Of a DNA stretch of 25,638 nucleotides, positions 1-5,979 are shown piece by piece. Position numbers and translations under genes: made by a program. The notes below the pieces were generated by a model that searched no databases, was not told where the DNA came from, and worked only from the letters and a program-made list of their open reading frames with translations. Position 1 is the first letter of the stretch. Each line of letters begins with the position of its first letter. This stretch comes from a virus. The stretch lies in IMG/VR virus record IMGVR_UViG_3300022187_000208, positions 1-25,638 of that record. One strand, written 5' to 3'.

Positions 1-566
1 TGATCTACTGTGCTAGAGTAAGTAACCCAGCATCACAGGAAGCGGGGGATAACATTGATAAACTATGGAACTACCTCCAGCGTAACAAGCACTGGTCGCC
101 TTTTGAAATGGCAAACGTATGTATTGAAATCAATACCACACGAGCTATTAGTAGGCAGATCATTCGACACAGGTCGTTCACGTTCCAAGAGTTCAGCCAG
201 AGGTATGCTGATCCTACTAAAGAACTTGGATTTACTTTAATGGAATGCAGGCTTCAGGATGAAACCAATAGACAGTCTAGTCTTGAGACAGACAATGAAG
301 AACTACGTAGGGTTTGGGTTAGTATACAGTCTAGAGTAAAGGACGTAGCCTTAGCCGAATACCTTAAAGCTATTAAGCTTGGTATTGCCAAAGAGCAAGC
401 ACGGGGGCTGTTACCTGAAGGACTGACTAACTCTAGGTTGTATATGAATGGTACATTGCGTAGTTGGTTTCATTTCTGTGAGGTACGGCAGGACTTGACA
501 ACTCAGAAAGAGCATCGTATAATTGCAGGTCAATGCGAGGACATCATCAAGGGTTTGATTGAATGA
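1..566 (+). CDS. thyX: Flavin-dependent thymidylate synthase ThyX (5' end missing)
   Basis: ThyX makes dTMP from dUMP using methylenetetrahydrofolate, FAD and NADPH, replacing the unrelated ThyA. The reading frame is open from base 3, so the gene starts outside the window; 187 residues are visible. The family signature RHR-X7-S is present (RHRSFTFQEFS, about 174-206), preceded by HWSPFEM and EINTTRAISRQI, both typical of the substrate-binding region. The C-terminal half has LPEGLTNSRLYMNGTLRSW and HFCEVRQD, matching the conserved dUMP/FAD-binding segment. An ATG at 108 is internal, because conserved ThyX sequence lies upstream of it. The stop overlaps the next start (ATGA). An exact sigma70 promoter lies inside the 3' part (495-523). 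Family assignment is secure. Confidence 0.96.
   Translation, partial: IYCARVSNPASQEAGDNIDKLWNYLQRNKHWSPFEMANVCIEINTTRAISRQIIRHRSFTFQEFSQRYADPTKELGFTLMECRLQDETNRQSSLETDNEELRRVWVSIQSRVKDVALAEYLKAIKLGIAKEQARGLLPEGLTNSRLYMNGTLRSWFHFCEVRQDLTTQKEHRIIAGQCEDIIKGLIE
495..523 (+). promoter_or_regulatory. Consensus sigma70 promoter inside thyX
   Basis: The -35 box TTGACA (495-500) and -10 box TATAAT (518-523) are exact and separated by 17 bases. Transcription would start near 530, about 33 bases before the hydrolase start at 563. The boxes fall on codons GAC TTG ACA (Asp-Leu-Thr) and CGT ATA ATT. No terminator is visible before the next gene. Confidence 0.7.
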
Positions 567-1201
567 GCAGACATCATAAAGGTAAGGTTATTATCTGTCT
601 TCACGGTGGAGGGTGGACAAAAGGGACACCATATAACCGTAACTTCGAGGGTATAGAATCCTTTAACGACAAAGGGTACGAAGTCTATGCACCTACGTAT
701 CCTTTAGTGTCTGATGATCCTGAGAAACCTTATACACCTTTTCCCGGTGTGCTTTGGTACATTCAGAAAGAGATTAATAAGTTCAAGGACTACAAAGAAG
801 TTACACTACTAGGCACAAGTGCAGGTGCTACATATGCTGCTATGACTGCTATACATTATAGCACTTATGAGCAACATCGTACACCTGATAAGTTGGTATT
901 GATGTATGGCTATTACGACTTCACCGATACGGTTGGTATTAGTTCTGAGGTAGTGCGGAGATTTAATCTCTTGATCCCTAACCAAGATTACGGATATAGG
1001 CAAAGAGTTAGTCCAGTAACTAATGTAGGTAAGCTTGATGATGCTGGGGTTGATGTTATGATCTTTCATGGTAACAACGATAAAGTTATCGACTCTATTC
1101 AAAGTGATTGGATGGCTGATCGGCTTGACAACGTGACGCATGTCCGGTATGCTGGTGGTCACGGAACAAAAGTGGTGGATTTATATGCGCCTTTTATTTG
1201 A
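563..1201 (+). CDS. Alpha/beta-hydrolase (esterase/lipase-like)
   Basis: This 212-aa protein has the hallmarks of an HSL-type alpha/beta-hydrolase. It shows an HGGGW oxyanion-hole motif at residues 14-18, the nucleophile elbow GTSAG at 84-88 (Ser86), a candidate acid Asp173 in FHGNNDK, and a candidate catalytic His200 in YAGGHG. The triad is therefore complete and the enzyme is probably active. No signal peptide is seen, so it should act in the cytoplasm. The substrate is unknown; family members cleave small esters, lipids or peptides. It sits between thyX and the DNA polymerase, overlapping both (ATGA at 563, and 17 bases at its 3' end). An esterase here is unexpected and may attack a host metabolite or defence signal, but that is inference. 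Confidence 0.85.
   Translation: MSRHHKGKVIICLHGGGWTKGTPYNRNFEGIESFNDKGYEVYAPTYPLVSDDPEKPYTPFPGVLWYIQKEINKFKDYKEVTLLGTSAGATYAAMTAIHYSTYEQHRTPDKLVLMYGYYDFTDTVGISSEVVRRFNLLIPNQDYGYRQRVSPVTNVGKLDDAGVDVMIFHGNNDKVIDSIQSDWMADRLDNVTHVRYAGGHGTKVVDLYAPFI
1125..1153 (+). promoter_or_regulatory. Probable sigma70 promoter ahead of DNA polymerase
   Basis: The exact -35 box TTGACA (1125-1130) is followed after 17 bases by TATGCT (1148-1153), which matches the -10 consensus at four of six positions. The predicted start near 1160 lies about 25 bases before the polymerase ATG at 1185. It lies inside the 3' end of the hydrolase gene. It is weaker than the exact promoters in this block. Confidence 0.4.
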
Positions 1202-2936
1202 TATAGAAGCAGACGGACTGTATCCTACTAGGATCTGGTGCGTGTCTGCTATCGACATAGATACTAAGCAGGTCTATGAGTATGGGCCTGATGAGATTGA
1301 CAATGCTATTGCTTTACTGGAAGATGCTGACACACTGATTGGTCATAACATTATCTCTTATGACCTGTACTGGCTAGATAAACTATACAACGTAGATCTA
1401 TACCATAAGAATATTATTGACACCCTGATCTGGTCACGGATGTTTAACCCTGACAGAGAAGGTGGTCATGGTCTAGCTGCGTGGGGTAATAGGTTTGGTT
1501 ATCCTAAAGTAGAGCATGAAGAGTGGGGCTTCTATAGCCCTGAGATGCAGCATCGTTGTACTGTAGATGTTAAGTTAAACCTTAAGGTCTACAATAAGCT
1601 ATTGACTTCTAAGAAGTATTTCTCTGATGAGTCTATTGATTTAGAACAACAAGTAGCTCGTATCATCAATGAACAAGAACACTATGGTTGTTACTTTGAT
1701 GTCCAAGGTGCTGAGCTTTTACTGGCTAAAGTATCTGATGAGCTTGGTGACATAGAAGATGAAGTACGTAAGACCTTTAAGCCTAAGGAGTTCTTTGTTA
1801 AAGAAGTAACACCTAAGCTTAAGAAAGATGGTACTATATCTAAGCAAGGCCTGCGTGATGAAGAGTATGCAGCAGTTGTTAATTCTGGAGACTTGACACC
1901 GTTCAATAGATATGATACAATAGAGTTCAACCTTGGATCAAGACAACACATTGGTCGTTGGCTTCAAGAAGATTATGGTTGGAAACCTACTGAGTTTACA
2001 GCTACTGGTCAGCCAATGATTAATGAGAAGATCCTTGAAACTGTCGAGGGTATACCAGAGGTAACACTAATACATAAGTACCTGACCCTTCAAAAGATTC
2101 AAGGGTTCCTTACTCGCTGGTTAGATTCAGTAGGTGATGATGATAGGCAGCATGGCTACGTTAATACTATTGGTGCAGTGACTAGACGTATGACACACTC
2201 TGAGCCTAACCTAGCTCAGGTTCCTAGTATTCGTAAGCTATATGGTAAAGAGTGTAGGGCTTTGTTCACAGTACCTGAAGGCTACAAGCTAGTAGGTATG
2301 GATGCTGATAGTCTTGAGCTACGTATGATGGCTCACTACATGGACAATCCAGAGTACACCGAGGCTGTTGTTAATGGTGATAAGGACTTAGGTACTGATG
2401 CTCATAGCGTTAACATGAGAGCAGCAGGTTTAAGTAACCGTGACCAAGCGAAGACAATGTTCTACGCCGTTATCTACGGAGCAGGTGATGGTAAGCTAGG
2501 TCAGATAGTAGGTGGTAACAAACAGGACGGAGCTAAGCTGAAGTTCGACCTGTTCAATAAGCTACCTGACCTTGGTGACTTGATCCATAGGGTACAGACC
2601 TCCGCATCTAGAGGGTTCATTAAGTGCTACGATGGTAGCGTACTTCATGTACGTAAGATACCCGCAGCCTTTAATGTTCTGTTACAAGGTGGTGGTGCTG
2701 TGTTAATGAAACGTGCTTTGGTTATCCTTAAGGAGGATGCAGAGCGAGAAGGACTGGACTTTCATTTTGTGATGAACGTACACGATGAGATCCAGACAGA
2801 GGTACTAGCTAAACATGCTGAAAGGTTTGCTGAACTAGCAGCCGACTCAGTACGCAAGGCTGGTGAGTACTATAGGTTGCGTTGTCCTATGAAAGGTGAC
2901 GCTTCAATTGGTAATACTTGGGCCGAAACTCATTGA
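1185..2936 (+). CDS. T7-like family A DNA polymerase with 3'-5' exonuclease
   Basis: Replicative polymerase of 583 aa. The N-terminal proofreading domain is intact: DIE at residues 6-8 (Exo I), HNIISYD ending at Asp60 (Exo II) and HRCTVD with Asp128 (Exo III). The polymerase domain has motif A (Asp373 in GMDADSLELR), motif B (RDQAKTMFYAVIYGAG, Arg419, Lys423, Tyr427) and motif C (VHDE, 532-535). These align by eye with T7 gp5, which is longer (704 aa). I could not decide whether a thioredoxin-binding loop is present. The ATG at 1185 is chosen because MRLLFDIEADG begins exactly as family members do; an in-frame ATG at 1140 lies inside the hydrolase gene and adds an unlikely extension. It overlaps the hydrolase by 17 bases. 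Confidence 0.96.
   Translation: MRLLFDIEADGLYPTRIWCVSAIDIDTKQVYEYGPDEIDNAIALLEDADTLIGHNIISYDLYWLDKLYNVDLYHKNIIDTLIWSRMFNPDREGGHGLAAWGNRFGYPKVEHEEWGFYSPEMQHRCTVDVKLNLKVYNKLLTSKKYFSDESIDLEQQVARIINEQEHYGCYFDVQGAELLLAKVSDELGDIEDEVRKTFKPKEFFVKEVTPKLKKDGTISKQGLRDEEYAAVVNSGDLTPFNRYDTIEFNLGSRQHIGRWLQEDYGWKPTEFTATGQPMINEKILETVEGIPEVTLIHKYLTLQKIQGFLTRWLDSVGDDDRQHGYVNTIGAVTRRMTHSEPNLAQVPSIRKLYGKECRALFTVPEGYKLVGMDADSLELRMMAHYMDNPEYTEAVVNGDKDLGTDAHSVNMRAAGLSNRDQAKTMFYAVIYGAGDGKLGQIVGGNKQDGAKLKFDLFNKLPDLGDLIHRVQTSASRGFIKCYDGSVLHVRKIPAAFNVLLQGGGAVLMKRALVILKEDAEREGLDFHFVMNVHDEIQTEVLAKHAERFAELAADSVRKAGEYYRLRCPMKGDASIGNTWAETH
1893..1921 (+). promoter_or_regulatory. Near-consensus extended -10 promoter inside polymerase gene
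   Basis: TTGACA (1893-1898), a 17-base spacer and TACAAT (1916-1921) match 11 of 12 consensus bases. TGA directly before the -10 box gives the extended -10 TGn motif. The -35 box again falls on GAC TTG ACA codons. It would transcribe the polymerase C-terminal half and the genes from 2988 on. Confidence 0.5.
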
Positions 2937-2987
2937 CACGCTAGAGTGTATAGAAAAAGTAAGATCTTATTTAAAAGGAGAAAGTAA

Positions 2988-3158
2988 ATGAAAAAGAAAC
3001 TTGAAAAACTTAAAGAACAAAGAGAGCAGTTAGCACTTAAGCTTGACATGCTAGACGCAGAGATCTCTGATCTTGAAAACCCTGACCCTGTTAAGTTAAC
3101 AGAAGAAGAGATTGGAGAAAGACTTGGTTATCCTGTTACAATCATTAAGGATAAATAA
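2988..3158 (+). CDS. Small coiled-coil protein, 56 aa, unknown
   Basis: A 56-residue gene starting MKKKLEKLKEQREQLALKLD and ending VTIIKDK. Residues 2-30 are charged with Leu spaced as in a heptad coiled coil; the rest is acidic and then hydrophobic. A strong ribosome-binding site, AAAAGGAG (2973-2980), sits 7 bases before the ATG. Its stop overlaps the next ATG (TAATG at 3156-3160), so translation is probably coupled to the first sulfotransferase-like gene. The 51 bases before it (2937-2987) contain no gene. I do not recognise the family. It could be a small DNA-binding or regulatory protein, but nothing in the sequence proves this. Confidence 0.75.
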   Translation: MKKKLEKLKEQREQLALKLDMLDAEISDLENPDPVKLTEEEIGERLGYPVTIIKDK

Positions 3159-3760
3159 TGACAGCAATACTTTTAAAACAACCTGAGGCTGTGTTTATTC
3201 ACATTCCTAAGACTGCTGGTAGAACAGTACGTGCTCTTTGGGGTGGGGATATTAAAGCCCCAGTGTCTAAGGGTGTTATGCCCGATGATTGGGTTAACAT
3301 CTATACCTTTGCATTTGTTAGGCATCCTCAGGCTAGACTGATCTCAGCTTACAATATGTTCTCTAAAGGAACAAAGCATATTGAATCAGGTAAGGTTGTG
3401 TCAAGAAGAGTAGCGCCTCTTGAAGGTATAAGCTTTGAAGGGTTTGTTAACAAGATGTTTGATGAGGACGATAGGGATCAACAGTGGTCAGTAACATCCC
3501 ATACATTACCTATGACTGATCCTTATAACCTGATTCAGTATGCAGACTTTGTAGGGAAACAAGAGAAGTTTGAACACGATATGCAATTAGTTGCTAAAGA
3601 TGTAGGGTTGCGTTTAGATTCTCACTTCCCTCAAGTAAACGTATCTGAGAAAGATAAGTCTAGGTTAGAAGTCTGGGCTGATCTACCTCCAGCCTTGCAA
3701 GCTAAGGTACTAGATTACTATGCCGAAGACTTTGAAACATTTAACTACGAGGAATTTTAA
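3158..3760 (+). CDS. Sulfotransferase-like protein, copy 1
   Basis: A 200-aa protein with both PAPS-binding signatures of the sulfotransferase superfamily. The 5'-phosphosulfate loop is IHIPKTAGRT at residues 14-23, and the 3'-phosphate motif is FAFVRHPQARLISAY at 51-65 (Arg55, Ser63). Enzymes of this type (Sulfotransfer_2 and relatives) move sulfate from PAPS onto sugars or other hydroxyl groups. At 200 aa it is shorter than most cellular members and probably only the core. It is a diverged tandem paralogue of the next gene: both share the N-terminal EAVFIH-PKT block, the FAFVRHP block and the C-terminal DF..FNYE. Overlaps copy 2 by one base. The acceptor is unknown; PAPS would come from the host. 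Confidence 0.85.
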   Translation: MTAILLKQPEAVFIHIPKTAGRTVRALWGGDIKAPVSKGVMPDDWVNIYTFAFVRHPQARLISAYNMFSKGTKHIESGKVVSRRVAPLEGISFEGFVNKMFDEDDRDQQWSVTSHTLPMTDPYNLIQYADFVGKQEKFEHDMQLVAKDVGLRLDSHFPQVNVSEKDKSRLEVWADLPPALQAKVLDYYAEDFETFNYEEF

Positions 3761-4350
3761 TGAGTGTATTTGTATTAGAAGATCCTGAAGCAGTGTTTAT
3801 CCACTTGCCCAAAACAGGGGGTACGACAGTACGTAAGGGAGTATGGGGTAAGAGGTATGACGGGCCTTACATAGGTATCTGGAAAGAAGAGTGGGATGAT
3901 ATGTTCTCATTCGCCTTTGTACGGCATCCTATTGACAGGTTCGTTAGTGCCTTCTATATGTTTACTGAAGGAACTGATCAGATCACTAGGCCTAAAGCTA
4001 TGGGTATGTCTCTTGATCAGTTTGCTATAGCTGCTATAACTAACAAGGACGTAGAAGTAACACATGGTATATCACACCATACTGTACCGATGACTAATCC
4101 TTTTAACATGATTGATAAAGCTAAGCATATCTTACGCTATGAAAGATTCGAGCAGGATCTCCATAGTGTTATGGAATCTTTAGGGGTTGACGATCCGTGG
4201 ATTCCAAGGTATAATGTGAGCCAGCGTTACGGTGGTTGGAAGAAGACTATCAAGGACATGAGTCCTGATATCTACGACCAGCTTGTTGATTTTTATCTAG
4301 AGGATTTTAAGGAATTCAATTATGAAGTACCGAGATTGGAACGTGTTTGA
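3760..4350 (+). CDS. Sulfotransferase-like protein, copy 2
   Basis: A 196-aa paralogue of the preceding gene. It carries IHLPKTGGTT at residues 14-23 (PAPS 5'-phosphosulfate loop) and FAFVRHPIDRFVSAF at 51-65 (3'-phosphate site). The middle also aligns by eye (SHHTVPMTNPFNMI here, SHTLPMTDPYNLI in copy 1), showing a tandem duplication followed by strong divergence. The copies may have different acceptors or may form a heterodimer; both are inference. The 3' end holds a near-consensus promoter (4187-4215) and overlaps the next small gene by 29 bases. Function is predicted from motifs only. Confidence 0.85.
   Translation: MSVFVLEDPEAVFIHLPKTGGTTVRKGVWGKRYDGPYIGIWKEEWDDMFSFAFVRHPIDRFVSAFYMFTEGTDQITRPKAMGMSLDQFAIAAITNKDVEVTHGISHHTVPMTNPFNMIDKAKHILRYERFEQDLHSVMESLGVDDPWIPRYNVSQRYGGWKKTIKDMSPDIYDQLVDFYLEDFKEFNYEVPRLERV
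4187..4215 (+). promoter_or_regulatory. Near-consensus sigma70 promoter inside sulfotransferase copy 2
   Basis: TTGACG (4187-4192), a 17-base spacer and exact TATAAT (4210-4215) match 11 of 12 consensus bases. The start would be near 4222, about 100 bases before the 55-aa gene at 4322. A weaker candidate, TTGACA-17-TATATG, lies upstream at 3932-3960 in the same gene. Confidence 0.5.
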
Positions 4351-4489
4351 AGCAGGTGGTATTTTCATCGCCCAACTTGGAGAAGAATACTTAGAAGGAG
4401 AATCTATACAGTCTGTGTTTAATCAGATTGATGATCTAGAAGATGGTACACACGAGGAGCCAGAACCTTATCTGTTTGATATGATATGA
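4322..4489 (+). CDS. Small acidic protein, 55 aa, unknown
   Basis: A 55-residue gene beginning MKYRDWNVFEAGGIFIAQLG and ending EPYLFDMI. It is strongly acidic in the C-terminal half. A ribosome-binding site TAAGGA (about 4308-4313) lies 8 bases before the ATG. It overlaps the 3' end of sulfotransferase copy 2 by 29 bases, and its stop overlaps the next gene start in ATGA (4486-4489), so it fits the tightly coupled operon. No domain or membrane segment is recognised. Confidence 0.7.
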   Translation: MKYRDWNVFEAGGIFIAQLGEEYLEGESIQSVFNQIDDLEDGTHEEPEPYLFDMI

Positions 4490-5049
4490 AAGCAGTAGTA
4501 ATAGCAACAGGGCCTAGTCTAACTCAAGAACAAGTAAACTATACTATCGGTAAGGTGGACTTGACAATCGCAGTGAATGATGCTATAATGGTGGCTCCTC
4601 ATGCAGACATTCTTTATAGTGGTGATAACAGATGGTGGAATTATCACGGCCCTAAACTAGCATGGTATATTGGAGAGAGACTATGTGCCGCAAGGGACAA
4701 CGAATACTCTACACAGATAGAAGGGATTGGAGGACTTGGCCCATTCGAGAAAGGGCGTATACGTTTCGGAAACAACAGCGGCTTCGCTGCCGTAAACGTC
4801 GCACTGAATCGTGGAGCCTCGACTATATACTTGCTAGGGTTCGATATGGGTACAGCCGCAGGGCAACAGCGTCATTACTTTGGCGACCACCCCTCGGATA
4901 TCAATATCGAGTCGCCATACGAGAGCTTCAGAAAGCACTTCAACGTAGCAGCACCAAGCGTTAGGGACTTTGATGCTGAAGTAATTAACTGCACTGAGGG
5001 TGGATTCCTTGAGTGCTTTCCAAAGGCAAAGATAACGGAGGTGTTATAA
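4486..5049 (+). CDS. Rossmann-like GPSL protein (DUF115/MptE- or GT42-like)
   Basis: A 187-aa protein starting MKAVVIATGPSL, a nucleotide-binding turn seen in the DUF115/MptE-like group and in CstII-type (GT42) sialyltransferases. Other conserved-looking patches are AVNDAI (29-34), DILYSGDNRWW (41-51), FGNNSGFAAVNVAL (94-107), IYLLGFDMG (114-122) and HYFGDHP (130-136). MptE-like enzymes transfer a diphosphate to a pterin; GT42 enzymes transfer sialic acid from CMP-sialate. I cannot choose between them from sequence alone. Placement right after two sulfotransferase-like genes makes a glycan-modifying role attractive, but this is inference. An exact sigma70 promoter lies inside it (4561-4589). 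Confidence 0.6.
   Translation: MKAVVIATGPSLTQEQVNYTIGKVDLTIAVNDAIMVAPHADILYSGDNRWWNYHGPKLAWYIGERLCAARDNEYSTQIEGIGGLGPFEKGRIRFGNNSGFAAVNVALNRGASTIYLLGFDMGTAAGQQRHYFGDHPSDINIESPYESFRKHFNVAAPSVRDFDAEVINCTEGGFLECFPKAKITEVL
4561..4589 (+). promoter_or_regulatory. Exact consensus sigma70 promoter with extended -10
   Basis: TTGACA (4561-4566), a 17-base spacer and TATAAT (4584-4589) match all 12 consensus bases, and TGC before the -10 box adds the extended -10 element. It lies within the GPSL-protein gene on codons GAC TTG ACA and GCT ATA ATG. The start near 4596 would serve the genes from 5049 onward (50-aa protein, DnaQ-type exonuclease, PD-(D/E)XK nuclease). Confidence 0.72.
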
Positions 5050-5201
5050 TGAAGCCAGTGGAGACAGAACTTTTAACGGTCTATTGTTTTTTATTCAGTC
5101 TTGCTGGAGGTATAAAGGATAAAAAACAGAGGCAAAGGTTTAGAGATAAGATAGACCGGAAGCGTTTTAAATTAATAAAGGAGATGATGAATGACAGCTA
5201 A
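5049..5201 (+). CDS. Small basic protein, 50 aa, unknown
   Basis: A 50-residue protein, MKPVETELLTVYCFLFSLAG followed by a very basic tail (KDKKQRQRFRDKIDRKRFKLIKEMM). The N-terminal 20 residues are hydrophobic and could be a short amphipathic or membrane helix. The start at 5049 is preferred because GGAGGTG (5037-5043) precedes it and it forms a TAATG overlap with the previous stop; an in-frame upstream start at 5013 is inside the previous gene. The 3' end overlaps the exonuclease start by 11 bases. Family unknown. Confidence 0.65.
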   Translation: MKPVETELLTVYCFLFSLAGGIKDKKQRQRFRDKIDRKRFKLIKEMMNDS

Positions 5202-5979
5202 GATATTGCTGTTCGATATAGAGACAGCCCCAAGTATAACCTATACATGGGGACGATGGGATCAGAACATCGCACCATCACAGGTTATACAAGAAAGTCA
5301 CATGCTCTGCTGGGCTGCTAAGTGGCTCGATAGTGATGAAGTCTTTTTTGATTCACTGCCTAATCACAAAGGTTATAAGCGTAACCCTACTGATGACAGT
5401 AAGATTGTAAAGACTCTATCAGATATCCTGAACGTAGCCGACATTGCTATTGCACATAATGGTGATGGGTTCGATATGAAATGGTTGCGTAAGCAGCTTG
5501 CGAAATATCGTCTTCCTAATGTATCAACTGCGAAGACCGTTGACACGCTGAAAGTAGCTAAGCGTTACTTTAACTTCCCGTCTAATAGGCTTGACGAGTT
5601 GGCTGCATACCTTGGTATCTCAGAGCGTAAGATTAAGACAGACTTTAATCTCTGGCGTGACTGTATGAACGGTAAGGTGGATGCTTGGCAAGCAATGCTT
5701 GACTATAACATCCAAGACCTGTATCCTCTTGAGGAAGTATACAAAGTCTTGAGGCCGTTTATGACCAATCACCCTAACGTTGGTGTATATGAAGATAACC
5801 TACAGATGTCTTGCCCTGTGTGTGGCGGTACTGAGCTTGTTAAGAATGGTTACTACCATACTAACCTGTCTAGGTTCCAGCGTTACAAGTGTAACGACTG
5901 CGGGAATCAGAAGATCAGAGGCCGTACTAACCTGCTTGATAAAGATGAACGTAAGGAGTTGCTGACTAATGCCCTCTAA
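5191..5979 (+). CDS. DnaQ-like 3'-5' exonuclease with C-terminal zinc ribbon
   Basis: A 262-aa two-domain protein. Residues 1-190 form an RNase H-fold DEDD exonuclease: DIET (Asp9, Glu11), HNGDGFD ending at Asp95, and YNIQD with Asp176, so the DEDDy set including Tyr172 is complete. The fold is closest to the PolB-exonuclease/YprB-like group. Residues 208-237 form a zinc ribbon (CPVC ... CNDC) with FQRYKCNDCG, a pattern like the N-terminal ribbons of IS1-type transposases. The ribbon may bind DNA. This gives the phage a second exonuclease besides the polymerase proofreading domain, perhaps for host DNA breakdown or end processing. AAAGGAG lies 7 bases before the ATG. The gene overlaps the following nuclease by 11 bases. 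Confidence 0.88.
   Translation: MTAKILLFDIETAPSITYTWGRWDQNIAPSQVIQESHMLCWAAKWLDSDEVFFDSLPNHKGYKRNPTDDSKIVKTLSDILNVADIAIAHNGDGFDMKWLRKQLAKYRLPNVSTAKTVDTLKVAKRYFNFPSNRLDELAAYLGISERKIKTDFNLWRDCMNGKVDAWQAMLDYNIQDLYPLEEVYKVLRPFMTNHPNVGVYEDNLQMSCPVCGGTELVKNGYYHTNLSRFQRYKCNDCGNQKIRGRTNLLDKDERKELLTNAL

Noticed and set aside
809-1162. Open frame of 117 codons on the minus strand inside the hydrolase gene
   Set aside because: Antisense to a gene with a complete catalytic triad; no ribosome-binding site and no recognisable protein features.
2933-2965. TTGACA at the polymerase stop, ahead of the 56-aa gene, as a promoter
   Set aside because: No acceptable -10 box at 15-19 bases; TATAGA is only 10 bases away and TAAGAT is 21 bases away.
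5045-5050. TATAAT beside the start of the 50-aa gene
   Set aside because: No -35 box at the right spacing and no extended -10; it arises from the stop/start junction.
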